A DNA stretch of 64,000 bases from Pseudomonas viridiflava (GCF_900591205.1 NZ_UUPU01000064.1:62001-126000); one strand, 5' to 3'; positions 25,982 to 35,127 are shown, numbered from the stretch's first letter. Program-made: numbers and translations. Notes: a model not told the origin generated them from the letters alone.

Positions 25982-26845
25982 TTATTTGTTTGGGTTCAGA
26001 TGCGTTTGCAGCTGGGCCATAACCGCCTCACTGGCCCGTTGCATGGGCGCGCGCAACTCGCTGTTGATCAACCCGTGCATGGCCAGCGCGGCCTTTACCG
26101 GCGCCGGGTTGGGTTCCATAAACAGCGTATTGATCAGCGGCACCAAGCCCAGGAACGTCGCTCGGGCCCGAGCCAACTGGTTATCCCGCACCTGCTGCCA
26201 CAGCGCCACAAATTGCTCGGTGTGCACATGTGCCGACGCCGCAATTGCCCCCGTGGCGCCCAGGCACAACGCGTTGAAGATCTGGATGTCCTCGCCGCAC
26301 AACACCTGCACCTCACCACTGGCCAGCAGCGCCAGGGTATTGCCCAGGTTGCCGCCACAGTCCTTGATCGCGACGATCCGCGGGTGGGCGACGATGTTCA
26401 GCAGGGTTGCCTGCTCGAAGGCCGCACCGGTGCGGTAGGGAATGTCGTAGAGAATGATCGGCACGCTGGACGCGTCGGCCACGCTGCGAAAGAACGCTTC
26501 AAGGCCGGCCTGGGACGGCCGGATGTAACTCGGTGCGGGCACCAACAAACCGGCCACCGGGCGCTTGAGAATGTCTTCCTGGAACTGCAGCAGTTCTATC
26601 TGGTTATTGCCCGCCAGCCCCATCACCACACGCTGTGCAGGCACCACTTGCAACACCGCATCCAGCACGGCCAGTTGCTCCTGGCGGCTCAACGCAGCCG
26701 CTTCGCCGGTGGTGGTGCACACCATGACCCCGGCCACGTGCTTTTCCAGAAGGTGGCTGACCAGCCGGCGCAGGCCGACAAAGTCGATGGCACCACCAGC
26801 AAACGGTGTAACCACGGGAACCCAGATACCTTGAAACGATGACAT
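25982..26845 (-). CDS. dihydrodipicolinate synthase-family aldolase
   Basis: A 287-residue (beta/alpha)8 class-I aldolase: TTTGEAAALS near 44-53, Tyr133 in LYDIPYRTG, and Schiff-base Lys161 in AIKDCGG. It is not necessarily DapA: the gene stands next to allophanate hydrolase and GntR genes, a context typical of catabolic members of the family. No partner gene on its own strand hints at the substrate. The 281 bp upstream, to 27126, hold its promoter and nothing recognisable. Confidence 0.85.
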   Translation of the reverse strand: MSSFQGIWVPVVTPFAGGAIDFVGLRRLVSHLLEKHVAGVMVCTTTGEAAALSRQEQLAVLDAVLQVVPAQRVVMGLAGNNQIELLQFQEDILKRPVAGLLVPAPSYIRPSQAGLEAFFRSVADASSVPIILYDIPYRTGAAFEQATLLNIVAHPRIVAIKDCGGNLGNTLALLASGEVQVLCGEDIQIFNALCLGATGAIAASAHVHTEQFVALWQQVRDNQLARARATFLGLVPLINTLFMEPNPAPVKAALAMHGLINSELRAPMQRASEAVMAQLQTHLNPNK

Positions 26846-27126
26846 GCACTTTCTCCTGATGGTTGACCGCTTGAGTCACCGTCAGAAAGGCATTGGGAAT
26901 TGTGCTTGGGGGAGGAAGTCCGCGCTCAATGTCCTGTCAGCTCATCTGACGGGACAGCGCGCCCCGGTCACATGAGCGACTGTTTCTTCGATTTGAGGGT
27001 GTGCGCAACGCAACCTTGCGCCTTGGCAATCAAGCCAATGACGGAAAGGTTAACCGATGAGGTTGCGGACATTTGCTGACACACCCTGAAGAAGGCATCC
27101 ATCTTCAAGGGGTGTGAGTAAATGTG

Positions 27127-28104
27127 TCAAGTGCGCCGTAAATGGTTTCGAACAAATTCCGCGACTTGCGCTGCCAGCTCTGCATCTTCCGGAGCCCCCA
27201 TGAAACCGCCATGGGGCATCGCTTCAAACACGTGCAGCTCTGCTGGTATCCGCGCCTGGCGCAAGGCCCGGTGCATGCGCACCGTGTTGGACAGGAACAA
27301 GTCCCGCGTGCCGCTTTGCAGAAAGGTCGGCGGGAAGCCCCGGGTGAAATCGCCGAACAGCGGCGACAGGTACGGGTGGGACAAGTCCGCGCCATCGGCA
27401 TACAGCAGGTTAATGCTCATCAGCGGGTTGGGCAGCACCACATCCACCGTGCGGTTGACCTGGAAGCTGTCACCCGACTCGGTCAGGTCGACTTCGGGCG
27501 ATAACAGCACCAGCGCCGCCGGCAACGGCAAACCTTCGTCACGCGCACGCAATACCAGGGCAGCAGCGAGGTTGCCGCCCGCCGAGCGGCCACCGATCAC
27601 GATATGCTCCGGCGCGTGATGCAACAGTACATGGCGGTAGGTGGCCATGCAGTCATCCAGCGCGGCCGGGTAGGGGTGGTTGGGCGGCATGCGATAGTCC
27701 ACGCCATAGCAGACCGCATCGTGCAGGTCGGCGTGCCTGCCGGCGGCAAGACGGCAGTTTTCCCCGCCCCCGAACACCAGGGCGCCGCCATGCAGGTCGA
27801 TGTAGGCAAAGCCCGTGTCACTTGGTGGGGTGGCCACGTGGACCGTCGCATTTCCCAGGGTGAGGGTCTCCAGGCTCGCACGCAGTAACGTCGCCTGGCC
27901 CGCGTTGGCGGCGGCGTACTGCTGGGCTACGGTGTTCTGCATACGGCGCCAGCCGGCGTGGTCGTCGGTCGCGGGCATGGCATGCAGGGCGTTTAACGGC
28001 ACACCGTCGTCACCCACCAGGCGCTTGAGTGTCGCCTGGGCTTGGGGGCTGATCGAAAGGGGGACGGGCAGGGTTCGTGGAGCGATGCGAACACCATCGT
28101 TCAT
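27127..28104 (-). CDS. alpha/beta hydrolase, hormone-sensitive-lipase family esterase
   Basis: A 325-residue esterase with the HSL-type oxyanion motif DLHGGALVFGGG, the nucleophile elbow GGRSAGGN, and late Asp and His in SGTRDLFLSN and MPHGGF. It would hydrolyse short-chain acyl esters. Start ATG 28104 is preferred to the upstream ATG at 28161 on alignment. It is separated from the gene upstream by a strong hairpin, so it has its own promoter. Confidence 0.88.
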   Translation of the reverse strand: MNDGVRIAPRTLPVPLSISPQAQATLKRLVGDDGVPLNALHAMPATDDHAGWRRMQNTVAQQYAAANAGQATLLRASLETLTLGNATVHVATPPSDTGFAYIDLHGGALVFGGGENCRLAAGRHADLHDAVCYGVDYRMPPNHPYPAALDDCMATYRHVLLHHAPEHIVIGGRSAGGNLAAALVLRARDEGLPLPAALVLLSPEVDLTESGDSFQVNRTVDVVLPNPLMSINLLYADGADLSHPYLSPLFGDFTRGFPPTFLQSGTRDLFLSNTVRMHRALRQARIPAELHVFEAMPHGGFMGAPEDAELAAQVAEFVRNHLRRT

Positions 28105-28171
28105 AGGGGGCTCGAATTGATTCGGGAGAATTGAATTGGCAAGGGTAGCGTATCGAAACATAGACCACTAA

Positions 28172-28204
28172 GGCGGCGGGGCACTCAGCGGGTGCCCCGC
28201 CGCC
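28172..28204 (-). terminator. strong hairpin, probable terminator of the LysE-SnoaL-VOC operon
   Basis: Perfect 13-bp stem GGCGGCGGGGCAC / GTGCCCCGCCGCC with a 7-base loop, 7 bp after the VOC gene stop. The T-tract is weak. Confidence 0.65.
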
Positions 28205-28210
28205 TGTGGG

Positions 28211-28690
28211 TCAGCCCTTGACCGCCGCTTCGATGGCGGCAATGTCGATTTTGGTCATGGTCATCATCGCCTCGAAGGCCCGCTTGGCTATGGCCGGGTC
28301 GGCGTGGGTGACCGCGTCCGTCAAGACCCGAGGCGTGATCTGCCATGACAACCCCCACTTGTCCTTGCACCAGCCGCAGGCGCTGGCCTGGCCACCGTTG
28401 TCGATGATGGCGTTCCAGTAGCGGTCGGTTTCGGCCTGGTCATCGGTGGCCACCTGCATCGAGAACGCTTCGGTATGGGGAAAGATCGGCCCGCCGTTCA
28501 AACCGATGCACGGGATGCCCATCACGGTAAATGCCACGGTCAGTACGTCGCCCTGTTTGCCGCTGGGGTAGTCACCGGGCGCCAGGTGCACGGCGTCCAC
28601 CGAGCTGTCAGGGAAGGTGTTGGCGTAGAAGTTGGCGGCCTCCTCGGCGCTGCCGTTGTACCAGAGGCAGAGTGTGGTTTTGTGGGACAT
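28211..28690 (-). CDS. VOC-superfamily (PhnB-like) protein
   Basis: A 159-residue glyoxalase-fold protein of the 3-demethylubiquinone-methyltransferase/PhnB type: SHKTTLCLWYNGSAEEAANF, MGIPCIGLNGGPIFPHTEAFS and the CGWCKDKWGLSWQITP signature. Catalytic role is unknown for most members. Start ATG 28690 has GTGGAG upstream. Last gene of the unit starting at 29748. Confidence 0.88.
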   Translation of the reverse strand: MSHKTTLCLWYNGSAEEAANFYANTFPDSSVDAVHLAPGDYPSGKQGDVLTVAFTVMGIPCIGLNGGPIFPHTEAFSMQVATDDQAETDRYWNAIIDNGGQASACGWCKDKWGLSWQITPRVLTDAVTHADPAIAKRAFEAMMTMTKIDIAAIEAAVKG

Positions 28691-28724
28691 GGCGCGGCTC
28701 CACTGAGTAGTCGGAGTGCAGAGT

Positions 28725-29117
28725 TTAGACGACAAGCTGCTGTTCAATCGCCGCCTTGTCGATCACCGACCAGACCTGCGCAAACTTGCCGTCGAGGACT
28801 TGATAAAAGACGTTTTCATCGAAGCTCACTTTTCTGCCATTGATCGCCAGCCCGAAGAATTCGCCTCTGGGCGTGACATTGAAATTCAGGCGGCTGGCAA
28901 CCGTGGGCGGATCGGCCACCAGCAGTTGGATGCGAAACACCAGGTCGGGGATTTCGCGGAAGTCGCGCTCCAGCATCGCGCGATAGCCCTCCAGGCCGAC
29001 CCGTAAGCCGTTGTAGGTCACGTCCGGGTGGACGAAGTGGCCCAGGCGGTCCCAGTCCTGTTGGTTCAGGCAATCAATGTAGCCACGGTAAAGCGCGGCG
29101 AGCTGGTGCGCGGTCAT
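28725..29117 (-). CDS. SnoaL-like / NTF2-fold protein
   Basis: A 130-residue NTF2-like protein with YRGYIDCLNQQDWDRLGHFV, the YNGLRVGLEGYRAMLERDF stretch and FDENVFYQVLDGKFAQVWSVID, the pattern of ester cyclase/SnoaL relatives. It may bind a small hydrophobic molecule. It begins 10 bp after the LysE gene stop and ends 34 bp before the VOC gene, so the three form an operon. Confidence 0.87.
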   Translation of the reverse strand: MTAHQLAALYRGYIDCLNQQDWDRLGHFVHPDVTYNGLRVGLEGYRAMLERDFREIPDLVFRIQLLVADPPTVASRLNFNVTPRGEFFGLAINGRKVSFDENVFYQVLDGKFAQVWSVIDKAAIEQQLVV

Positions 29118-29127
29118 CCGTTTTTCC

Positions 29128-29748
29128 TCAAGCGCGACGCGCCATCAACAACACGGTCGCCGCCGCCGACAACAACCCGGCGCAGCAGCGGTTGAATATC
29201 CGCTTGCCCCGCGGCTCGGCAAACCAGCGGCGCATATGCAGGCCCATGTAGGCATAGGCGCTGATGGCGACCCACTCCAGCATCAGAAACAACGCACCCA
29301 GCAGGGCAAACTGCGGGGTGATCGGTTGGCCTGGCACCACGAACTGCGGGAGGAAGGCGGTGAAGATCAGGATAGCTTTGGGGTTGCCTGCCGCCACCAG
29401 AAACTCCTGTCGCGCCAACGCCCACAATCCCACCTTGGCGCGTGCCGATTGCGCCTCTGCCTCGGGGTTGGCCCGCCACAATTGAACCGCCAGATAAAAC
29501 AGATACGCCGCACCCAGGATCTTGATCCCATAGAACAACAACTCCGACGTTTGCAACACCACCGCCAGCCCGGCGGAGGCGAGGGCGATCATGCCGGCGA
29601 AGGCCAGCAGCCGGCCGATACCGGCAAGGCACGAGGTGCGGTAGCCGTAACGGGTGGCGTTGCTCACCGACAACAGGTTATTCGGGCCAGGTGCCATGTT
29701 GAGGGCGAAGCAGGCGGGGAGGAAAAGGGCAAGGGTGACGAGGTCCAT
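29128..29748 (-). CDS. LysE/RhtB-family exporter
   Basis: A 206-residue membrane protein: MDLVTLALFLPACFALNMAPGPNNLLSVSNATRYG at the N terminus includes the family PGPN motif, and NPKAILIFTAFLPQFVVPG marks the central segment. First gene of a three-gene operon with SnoaL-like and VOC proteins, which suggests export of a metabolite acted on by those proteins (inference). Confidence 0.88.
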   Translation of the reverse strand: MDLVTLALFLPACFALNMAPGPNNLLSVSNATRYGYRTSCLAGIGRLLAFAGMIALASAGLAVVLQTSELLFYGIKILGAAYLFYLAVQLWRANPEAEAQSARAKVGLWALARQEFLVAAGNPKAILIFTAFLPQFVVPGQPITPQFALLGALFLMLEWVAISAYAYMGLHMRRWFAEPRGKRIFNRCCAGLLSAAATVLLMARRA

Positions 29749-29885
29749 GGCGGCTCCGGGATCGCGGGGGCGGGGAGGTTGGAGGATAAGGGGAGTGAGT
29801 GTGGTTGGACAATCAATGGCTTTTGCAGAAATTCATCATCACAACGAAATCTGCGCAACGCATTGCTTGCACGTAGGGCACTTGA

Positions 29886-30521
29886 TTATGGCGACACAGG
29901 TGTGATGCTGAAGGTGTCATCCATAATCGGACGGTCGTAGTCCAGCAGGTATGCCTGATGTGTTTTGTAGAGTGCCAACAGCAGTTCCTTATTGGGTCCC
30001 ACCACGTCCATTCCTCGGTCGTCGTAAGGTAATACCAGAATGCTTTTGTCCAGGTTAAACAGGTAGAATTCGCACCAGGGCGAAGGCTTTATGGCGTGAA
30101 AGTCGCTGGCCAACGCACACCACAGAAAAGTCTCCAGCAGCGCAACCGGCGCTTCGAATGCCACGTTGAGCCAATATTCGGGCTCAGACTCACTGAACCA
30201 GTCATCCGGGTCTGTTTGCTCGCTCCAGATCCAGCGTTGTGCAGGGATGTGGATTTCGGCAGACCGCAGCGATCTGAGCGTGTGCCGGTGACTGAACGCG
30301 TGGCTTCCAGAGTGGACGCGCAGAGTAATCACCAGCGAATCTTCGGCGGTGAAAATACTTCGGCATATCGCGGTCGCCTTACGTAACGCCGTCAGGAACC
30401 GCTCAATGGAGTTCCCCGCTTCAGAAAGCTCAAAACGCAGCCCGCCTGGGTAGGTGTAGAACAGCGGTCTGTCGAAAATCTTCTCACCGAAAGTTTGCAG
30501 AATTCTGTGTTTAAGGGGCAT
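29886..30521 (-). CDS. DUF3885-like protein, 211 aa
   Basis: A soluble protein of unknown function. The body resembles DUF3885 proteins: RPLFYTYPGGLRFELS near the start and the closing ILVLPYDDRGMDVVG with LYKTHQAYLLDYDRPIMD. It is acidic and aromatic, without membrane segments. AGGAAGA precedes the ATG. Codon use is somewhat less GC-biased than its neighbours. Proteins of this type are often found as orphan immunity-like genes, but no toxin gene is adjacent here. Confidence 0.7.
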   Translation of the reverse strand: MPLKHRILQTFGEKIFDRPLFYTYPGGLRFELSEAGNSIERFLTALRKATAICRSIFTAEDSLVITLRVHSGSHAFSHRHTLRSLRSAEIHIPAQRWIWSEQTDPDDWFSESEPEYWLNVAFEAPVALLETFLWCALASDFHAIKPSPWCEFYLFNLDKSILVLPYDDRGMDVVGPNKELLLALYKTHQAYLLDYDRPIMDDTFSITPVSP

Positions 30522-30649
30522 TGGGTATCTTCCTGAAAATAAAAACCGACCCTGCTTGTCGGTGGTTTAACGATGTTATCGAAAAGCGAGCACTGAACGC
30601 TGCCCAAATTACGCTACCCGGCGCACCCCGGATAACGCATTCCAGGACC

Positions 30650-31567
30650 CTATGGGCGCCCAACAGGCGCATGCTGCGCCATCAACTCCGTCACCCAGTC
30701 GATAAACACGCGCAACTTGAGGCTGATATGCCGGTTCGGCGGGAAGGCCACGTAGAGCGGCATGGTGTCGAGCGTCCAGCCCTCAAACAGCGGCACTAAT
30801 TCGCCGCGTGCTTCGAACTGTTGGGACATGTACCTGGGCAGCCAGAGTACACCCAGCCCGGCAAGGCCGGCGGCGAGGTAGGCATTGCCATCGTCGACGG
30901 CCAGGGCGTAGCGGCCCTTGATCTGGATGCTTTCAAGCGGGCTGCGCAGGGAGTAGGGCACGGGTTTGCCGGTGCGGGCCCACAGGAAACCGACGATACG
31001 ATGCGCTGAATCCTCTAACTCCTGCGGATGCTTGGGCATGCCGACGCGTGCCAGGTAGCTCGGTGCGGCAAACACGCCCAGCGGCAGGTCGGCTACGCGC
31101 CGGGCCATCAGCGACTGATCCATCAGTTCGCCGCCGCGCACCACGCAATCGACGTTCTCATCAATCATATCGACGATGCGGTCGCTGACGCCCATGTCGA
31201 TCTGGATGTCCGGGTAGCGTGCGTAAAACCCAGGCAACGCAGGCACCAGAATCAGGCTCGCCAGCGGGCTCGGCACGTCCACTCGCAAGCGGCCGCGAGG
31301 CAGCGTCGCGGCGCCGGACAGGCTGGTCTCGGCGTCGTCCATATCGGCCAGCAGCCGTAGCACGCGCTCGTAATACACCGCGCCATCAGCCGTGACATTG
31401 ACTTTACGCGTGGTGCGGTTGAGCAATTTAACCCGCAGCCGTGCCTCCAATTGCTGCACCAGCTGGGTGACGGTGGTCTTGCTCATGTGCAGGGTTTCGG
31501 CGGCCTTGGTGAAACTGCCCGCTTCCACCACGCGCGCAAAGGCTTGCATTGCATCAAAACGGTCCAT
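30650..31567 (-). CDS. LysR-family transcriptional regulator
   Basis: A 305-residue LTTR: HTH at 1-60 (MDRFDAMQAFARVVEAGSFT, TLHMSKTTVTQLVQQLEARL) and a two-lobed effector domain ending DWVTELMAQHAP. Start ATG 31567 is set by the family N terminus; the frame is open 47 codons upstream. It is divergent from a RidA-type gene (139 bp between), which it probably controls. Confidence 0.92.
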   Translation of the reverse strand: MDRFDAMQAFARVVEAGSFTKAAETLHMSKTTVTQLVQQLEARLRVKLLNRTTRKVNVTADGAVYYERVLRLLADMDDAETSLSGAATLPRGRLRVDVPSPLASLILVPALPGFYARYPDIQIDMGVSDRIVDMIDENVDCVVRGGELMDQSLMARRVADLPLGVFAAPSYLARVGMPKHPQELEDSAHRIVGFLWARTGKPVPYSLRSPLESIQIKGRYALAVDDGNAYLAAGLAGLGVLWLPRYMSQQFEARGELVPLFEGWTLDTMPLYVAFPPNRHISLKLRVFIDWVTELMAQHAPVGRP

Positions 31568-31706
31568 TGCCGCTCCGGTTATCCCTTGGATTGTTTGGAT
31601 TTCCCAAACAGTGATAGCCAAGTTTGCGCGTTTATCGCCCAGGCACAAGCCCTTACAGTCGCTGCATTGTTGGTTTCGCTCAGTTGACCTTTTGATGGAG
31701 ACACCC

Positions 31707-32111
31707 ATGACGCAACGTGACGTTGTTTTTCCACCTGGACGCCAGGCGCTTTACGAGCGCAATCGTTATTCACCGGCGATCAAGTCCAACGGTTTTTTAT
31801 TCGTGTCGGGGCAAGTCGGCAGCCTTGAGGATGGCTCGCCCGAGCCCGAGCTGGAGGCTCAGGTGCGCCTCGCCTTCAGCAACCTGAATGCGATTCTGGT
31901 GGCTGCCGGCTGCACCTTCGATGATGTGATTGACGTGACGGTGTTTATCGTCGATCCCGAATCAAGGTTCGAGACGATCTGGAAGGTGGTGCCCGAGTTC
32001 TGGGGCAACGCGCCACACCCCACGCTGACCGGCGTCGGTGTGACGTGGCTGTACGGTTACCAGTTCGAGATCAAGGTGATCGCCAAGCTGCCGCAAGCCA
32101 CTGGGGAGTGA
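31707..32111 (+). CDS. RidA/YjgF-family protein
   Basis: A 134-residue protein of the Rid superfamily: YSPAIKSNGFLFVSGQVG, AFSNLNAILVAAGCTFDDV and a C-terminal FEIKVIAKLP. The usual catalytic Arg of RidA (in the PARxxV stretch) is not obvious: the corresponding region reads HPTLTGVGVTWLYG. It is therefore likely a Rid subfamily member without imine deaminase activity. GGAG precedes ATG 31707. Divergent from a LysR gene. Confidence 0.85.
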   Translation: MTQRDVVFPPGRQALYERNRYSPAIKSNGFLFVSGQVGSLEDGSPEPELEAQVRLAFSNLNAILVAAGCTFDDVIDVTVFIVDPESRFETIWKVVPEFWGNAPHPTLTGVGVTWLYGYQFEIKVIAKLPQATGE

Positions 32112-32150
32112 GGGAAGGGGGCCGGCCTATGGACTATCTCCCGCAGGGCG

Positions 32151-32987
32151 CTACCCCGCCGCCAGGTCGCCATACCAATAGGCTGCGGTAACTCCGCCAT
32201 CCATGAGGAAGTCGCTGCCGGTAATAAACGTGCCCTCCGGTCCCATCAGCAATGCCGCGACGGCGCCCACTTCATCCGGTGTGCCGCCTCGCCCGGCGGC
32301 GCTCAATTCGATCATGCGTCGATAGCCCTCACCGCGTGGACCGCTCAATTCATCCCTGGCCAGTGGGGTGAAGATAATGCCGGGGCTGATGGTGTTGACC
32401 CTGGCGCCGCGCTTGCCCCAGCGCACCGCCTGCGCCATTACCCGTAGCGAATTGCCGCGTTTGGAGAGCTGATACGCGTTGAGCGGGTCCAGCACCTTGT
32501 CGGCCTGAAGCATCGGCAGGGCCAGCAATTCTTCGGTGGGGGTGGTGGCCAACGCTGTGTTCTCAGCAGCCGACAGGGCAGGCAGCCGATGACCGGATTG
32601 CGAGGCGATGACGATTGCTGCGCCCCCTTCGGCGATCACCTCACCGAACGCTTCCAGCACCAGGGCTGTGCCATAGAGGTCCACCCGCAGGATAGTCGCC
32701 ACCGGTGCCTGGGAGGGGGAAACCCCCGCGGCGTGGATTACACCGGTAATATCGCCGAGGGCGGTGGCCGTGTGCACCAGGGCTTCGACCGATGCGCGAG
32801 AGGCCACATCGACGCTGGCGGTGGTCACCTCGAAACCGGCATCGCGCAGCACCTTGGCGGCGGCCTCTGCCTGCTCCAGGCGCAGGTCCGCCAGCACCAC
32901 GTGCTTGCCTGCGCTGACACGCCGCGCAATGGCCTGGCCGATTGAGCCGGCGCCAATCACAACGGTGACGTTACGTGTATTTTTCAT
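32151..32987 (-). CDS. short-chain dehydrogenase/reductase
   Basis: A 278-residue SDR: the cofactor motif reads GAGSIGQAIA (in place of the classical TGxxxGxG), DVAS acid loop, HAAGVSP for the NAG position, catalytic Ser in IVIASQSGH, YQLSK for YxxxK, and SPGIIFTPL. A 25-residue insertion before the Tyr is typical of a subgroup. It follows the cupin gene by 24 bp; both are divergent from a LysR gene, forming a small catabolic or detoxifying unit. Confidence 0.88.
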   Translation of the reverse strand: MKNTRNVTVVIGAGSIGQAIARRVSAGKHVVLADLRLEQAEAAAKVLRDAGFEVTTASVDVASRASVEALVHTATALGDITGVIHAAGVSPSQAPVATILRVDLYGTALVLEAFGEVIAEGGAAIVIASQSGHRLPALSAAENTALATTPTEELLALPMLQADKVLDPLNAYQLSKRGNSLRVMAQAVRWGKRGARVNTISPGIIFTPLARDELSGPRGEGYRRMIELSAAGRGGTPDEVGAVAALLMGPEGTFITGSDFLMDGGVTAAYWYGDLAAG

Positions 32988-33011
32988 ACCGACCTCGGGT
33001 GCGATTCGATT

Positions 33012-33416
33012 TCAAATGGCATGCGAAAATTGCTCATCGCTGACCTGTTCCATCCAGTCCACCACCTTACCGTCGAGGGCTTCGGCAATCGCGATATGCG
33101 TCATTGCGGTGGTGGCGGTCGCGCCGTGCCAATGTTTGACGTTGGGCGCAATCCACACCGTATCGCCGGGGTTGATGGCGCGTACCGGCTGGCCCAGTTC
33201 CTGGACCAGGCCCGATCCCGCGGTGACGATCAGCAGCTGGCCCAGGGGATGGGTATGCCAGGCCGTGCGGGCGCCGGGTTCGAACGTGACGGTAGCGCCA
33301 CTGACGCGCGCGTCATCAGTCCCCTTGAAAGGCGCATCGACACGCACCGTGCCGGTGAAATAATCCGCCGGCCCGCTGGCCGAAGGCTGTGAACCGTTGG
33401 TATTGATGATGAGCAT
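33012..33416 (-). CDS. cupin-domain protein (carboxymuconolactone/quercetinase-like)
   Basis: A 134-residue single cupin: metal motif 1 in TAWHTHPLGQLLIVTAGSG (two His plus Gln in the Glu position) and motif 2 in NPGDTVWIAPNVKHWHGA. Similar proteins are annotated as cupins next to SDR and LysR genes. Reaction unknown. First gene of the cupin-SDR operon. Confidence 0.87.
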   Translation of the reverse strand: MLIINTNGSQPSASGPADYFTGTVRVDAPFKGTDDARVSGATVTFEPGARTAWHTHPLGQLLIVTAGSGLVQELGQPVRAINPGDTVWIAPNVKHWHGATATTAMTHIAIAEALDGKVVDWMEQVSDEQFSHAI

Positions 33417-33509
33417 GGCGTTCTCCTCTTGATGGCGATTAATCTACCAGCTGCGCATTGATGTAATTAGCGGCTAAAATCCGAAAATACTTATGTGGGT
33501 AGCTCATCA

Positions 33510-34403
33510 ATGCTTAGGGAAAACGCCAGCGATCTGCTTGCCTTCCTCGCCGTGGCCAAAGAGCGAAGTTTCACCAAGGCGGCGGCGCGGCTGGGCGTTT
33601 CACAGTCGGCGCTCAGCCACACCATTCGGGGGTTGGAGGCACGTCTTGGCCTGCGCTTGCTGACGCGCACCACGCGCAGCGTGTCACCGACCGAAGCGGG
33701 GGAGCGTTTGGTCAATCGGGTAGGGCCGCACTTTGAGCATATCGAGTTCGAGTTGGCGGGGCTGAGCGATCTGCGCGACACGCCCTCCGGCACGATCCGT
33801 ATCAACGCCATGGACCATGCGCTGGACCAGATCATCCGGCCGGTGCTGAAAACATTCCTTCCCAAGTACCCCGACATCTCGGTGGAAGTGTGCTGCGACT
33901 ACGGTTTTGTCGACATCGCCGCGCAAGGCTTCGATGCCGGTGTGCGGCTGGGTGAAGACGTGGCTGAGGGCATGATTGCCACACGCATAGGGCCGGACAT
34001 GCGGATGGCGGTGGTCGGCTCGCCCGCCTACTTTGCCTCGCGCACACCGCCCGATACACCCCGCGCACTGACCGGGCACTTATGCAATAACCTGCGCCTG
34101 CCCACCAATGGCGGCCTCTATGCCTGGGAGTTCGCCAAGGGTGACGAAACCCTTAAGGTCCGTGTGACGGGCCAGGTCACCTACAACGGCGTCTATCAAC
34201 TACTGGAGGCAGCGCTGGACGGGTTCGGGTTGAGTTACATCCCCCACGACGTGGTCGCGCCCTACCTCAAGAGCGGCCAACTGGTGCAAGTGCTGGAAGA
34301 CTGGTCGCCGCAGTTTGCCGGCTTTCATCTGTACTACCCCAGCCGGCGGCAGGCATCGCCGGCGTTTGCGTTGTTGGTGGAGGCGTTGCGTTATCGGGGG
34401 TGA
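33510..34403 (+). CDS. LysR-family transcriptional regulator
   Basis: A 297-residue LTTR: HTH LLAFLAVAKERSFTKAAARLGVSQSALSHTIRGLE and effector domain with IRINAMDHALDQII and the CrgA-like end VLEDWSPQFAGFHLYYPSRR. ATG 33510 is preferred to GTG 33495. Divergent from the cupin-SDR operon across 93 bp, so it is the likely regulator of that operon. Confidence 0.9.
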   Translation: MLRENASDLLAFLAVAKERSFTKAAARLGVSQSALSHTIRGLEARLGLRLLTRTTRSVSPTEAGERLVNRVGPHFEHIEFELAGLSDLRDTPSGTIRINAMDHALDQIIRPVLKTFLPKYPDISVEVCCDYGFVDIAAQGFDAGVRLGEDVAEGMIATRIGPDMRMAVVGSPAYFASRTPPDTPRALTGHLCNNLRLPTNGGLYAWEFAKGDETLKVRVTGQVTYNGVYQLLEAALDGFGLSYIPHDVVAPYLKSGQLVQVLEDWSPQFAGFHLYYPSRRQASPAFALLVEALRYRG

Positions 34404-34445
34404 GTTTGGATAGTTAACTTAAATAAAGTGACGTCAGGAGGCGCA

Positions 34446-35009
34446 ATGAGAGGCAGCACCGATGAGGAAATGGGGCGTTTTGTGGCATTCAATGAACAGT
34501 TGAATAAGCTTGAAGGGAGCGAACCCTTGAAGGAAGTAGATAGTAAGTCGCCTCAATCCTTGCAGGTCATAAGCTATCACCTGATATTTGAGTTTCTTAT
34601 AGAGCAGTGGGTGAACTTCAAGGTCAATAAAGGCATGGCAGTGTTCTCAGGAATTGAAAAAATAGGGTTTCATAACAAGTTGTACATTGCTAAAAATGTT
34701 GGGCTGCCGATAGAGATATTCAGATCGCTTGAGGTTATCAATAATGAGCGAAACCGCTTCGCGCATGATATCTTCAAAAAAACAGTTGGCCGGTCGAAGA
34801 TTTTTGAAATGGCAAAGCTTGCCGGCGCTATCGATGCCACAGGTGAAGAGTTCAACACGCTAGGCGTATATATTGGCGGAAAGCTGACCTATGTCAAGGA
34901 TATTGAATGTGAAGGTACACTTTTGAATCTTGCGCTGGATGCAACTAAGCAAAAAATCAGAAATTACGTTTTTGTTGATGTGCTCGAACAGAATTCGCGC
35001 CCTATATAA
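34446..35009 (+). CDS. hypothetical protein with HEPN-like RX4H motif
   Basis: A 187-residue helical protein that I do not recognise as a named family. It contains NNERNRFAHDIF (Arg102, His107), the RX4-6H pattern of HEPN ribonucleases, embedded in predicted helices. Base composition is visibly A+T-richer than the surrounding genes (many AAA, ATA and AAT codons), pointing to transfer. A textbook AGGAGG lies 5 bp before ATG 34446, which fixes the start; a GTG 18 bp upstream is inside that ribosome site. It faces the DUF262 gene tail-to-tail. Confidence 0.65.
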   Translation: MRGSTDEEMGRFVAFNEQLNKLEGSEPLKEVDSKSPQSLQVISYHLIFEFLIEQWVNFKVNKGMAVFSGIEKIGFHNKLYIAKNVGLPIEIFRSLEVINNERNRFAHDIFKKTVGRSKIFEMAKLAGAIDATGEEFNTLGVYIGGKLTYVKDIECEGTLLNLALDATKQKIRNYVFVDVLEQNSRPI

Positions 35010-35127
35010 GTGTGTGTTGATGATTTGAAGATGTTCCATCGAGCCACGGAAGCAGGGGTGACTTATTCTTGCGTTGATGAAGTTAATCGTCAGCGGATAA
35101 ATGAGTCTGCCCCCCTTCTAGCGCACT

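Noticed and set aside
33417..33509. Possible LysR T-N11-A boxes between the cupin and LysR genes
   Set aside because: Several weak matches in A+T-rich sequence; none is distinctive enough to call.
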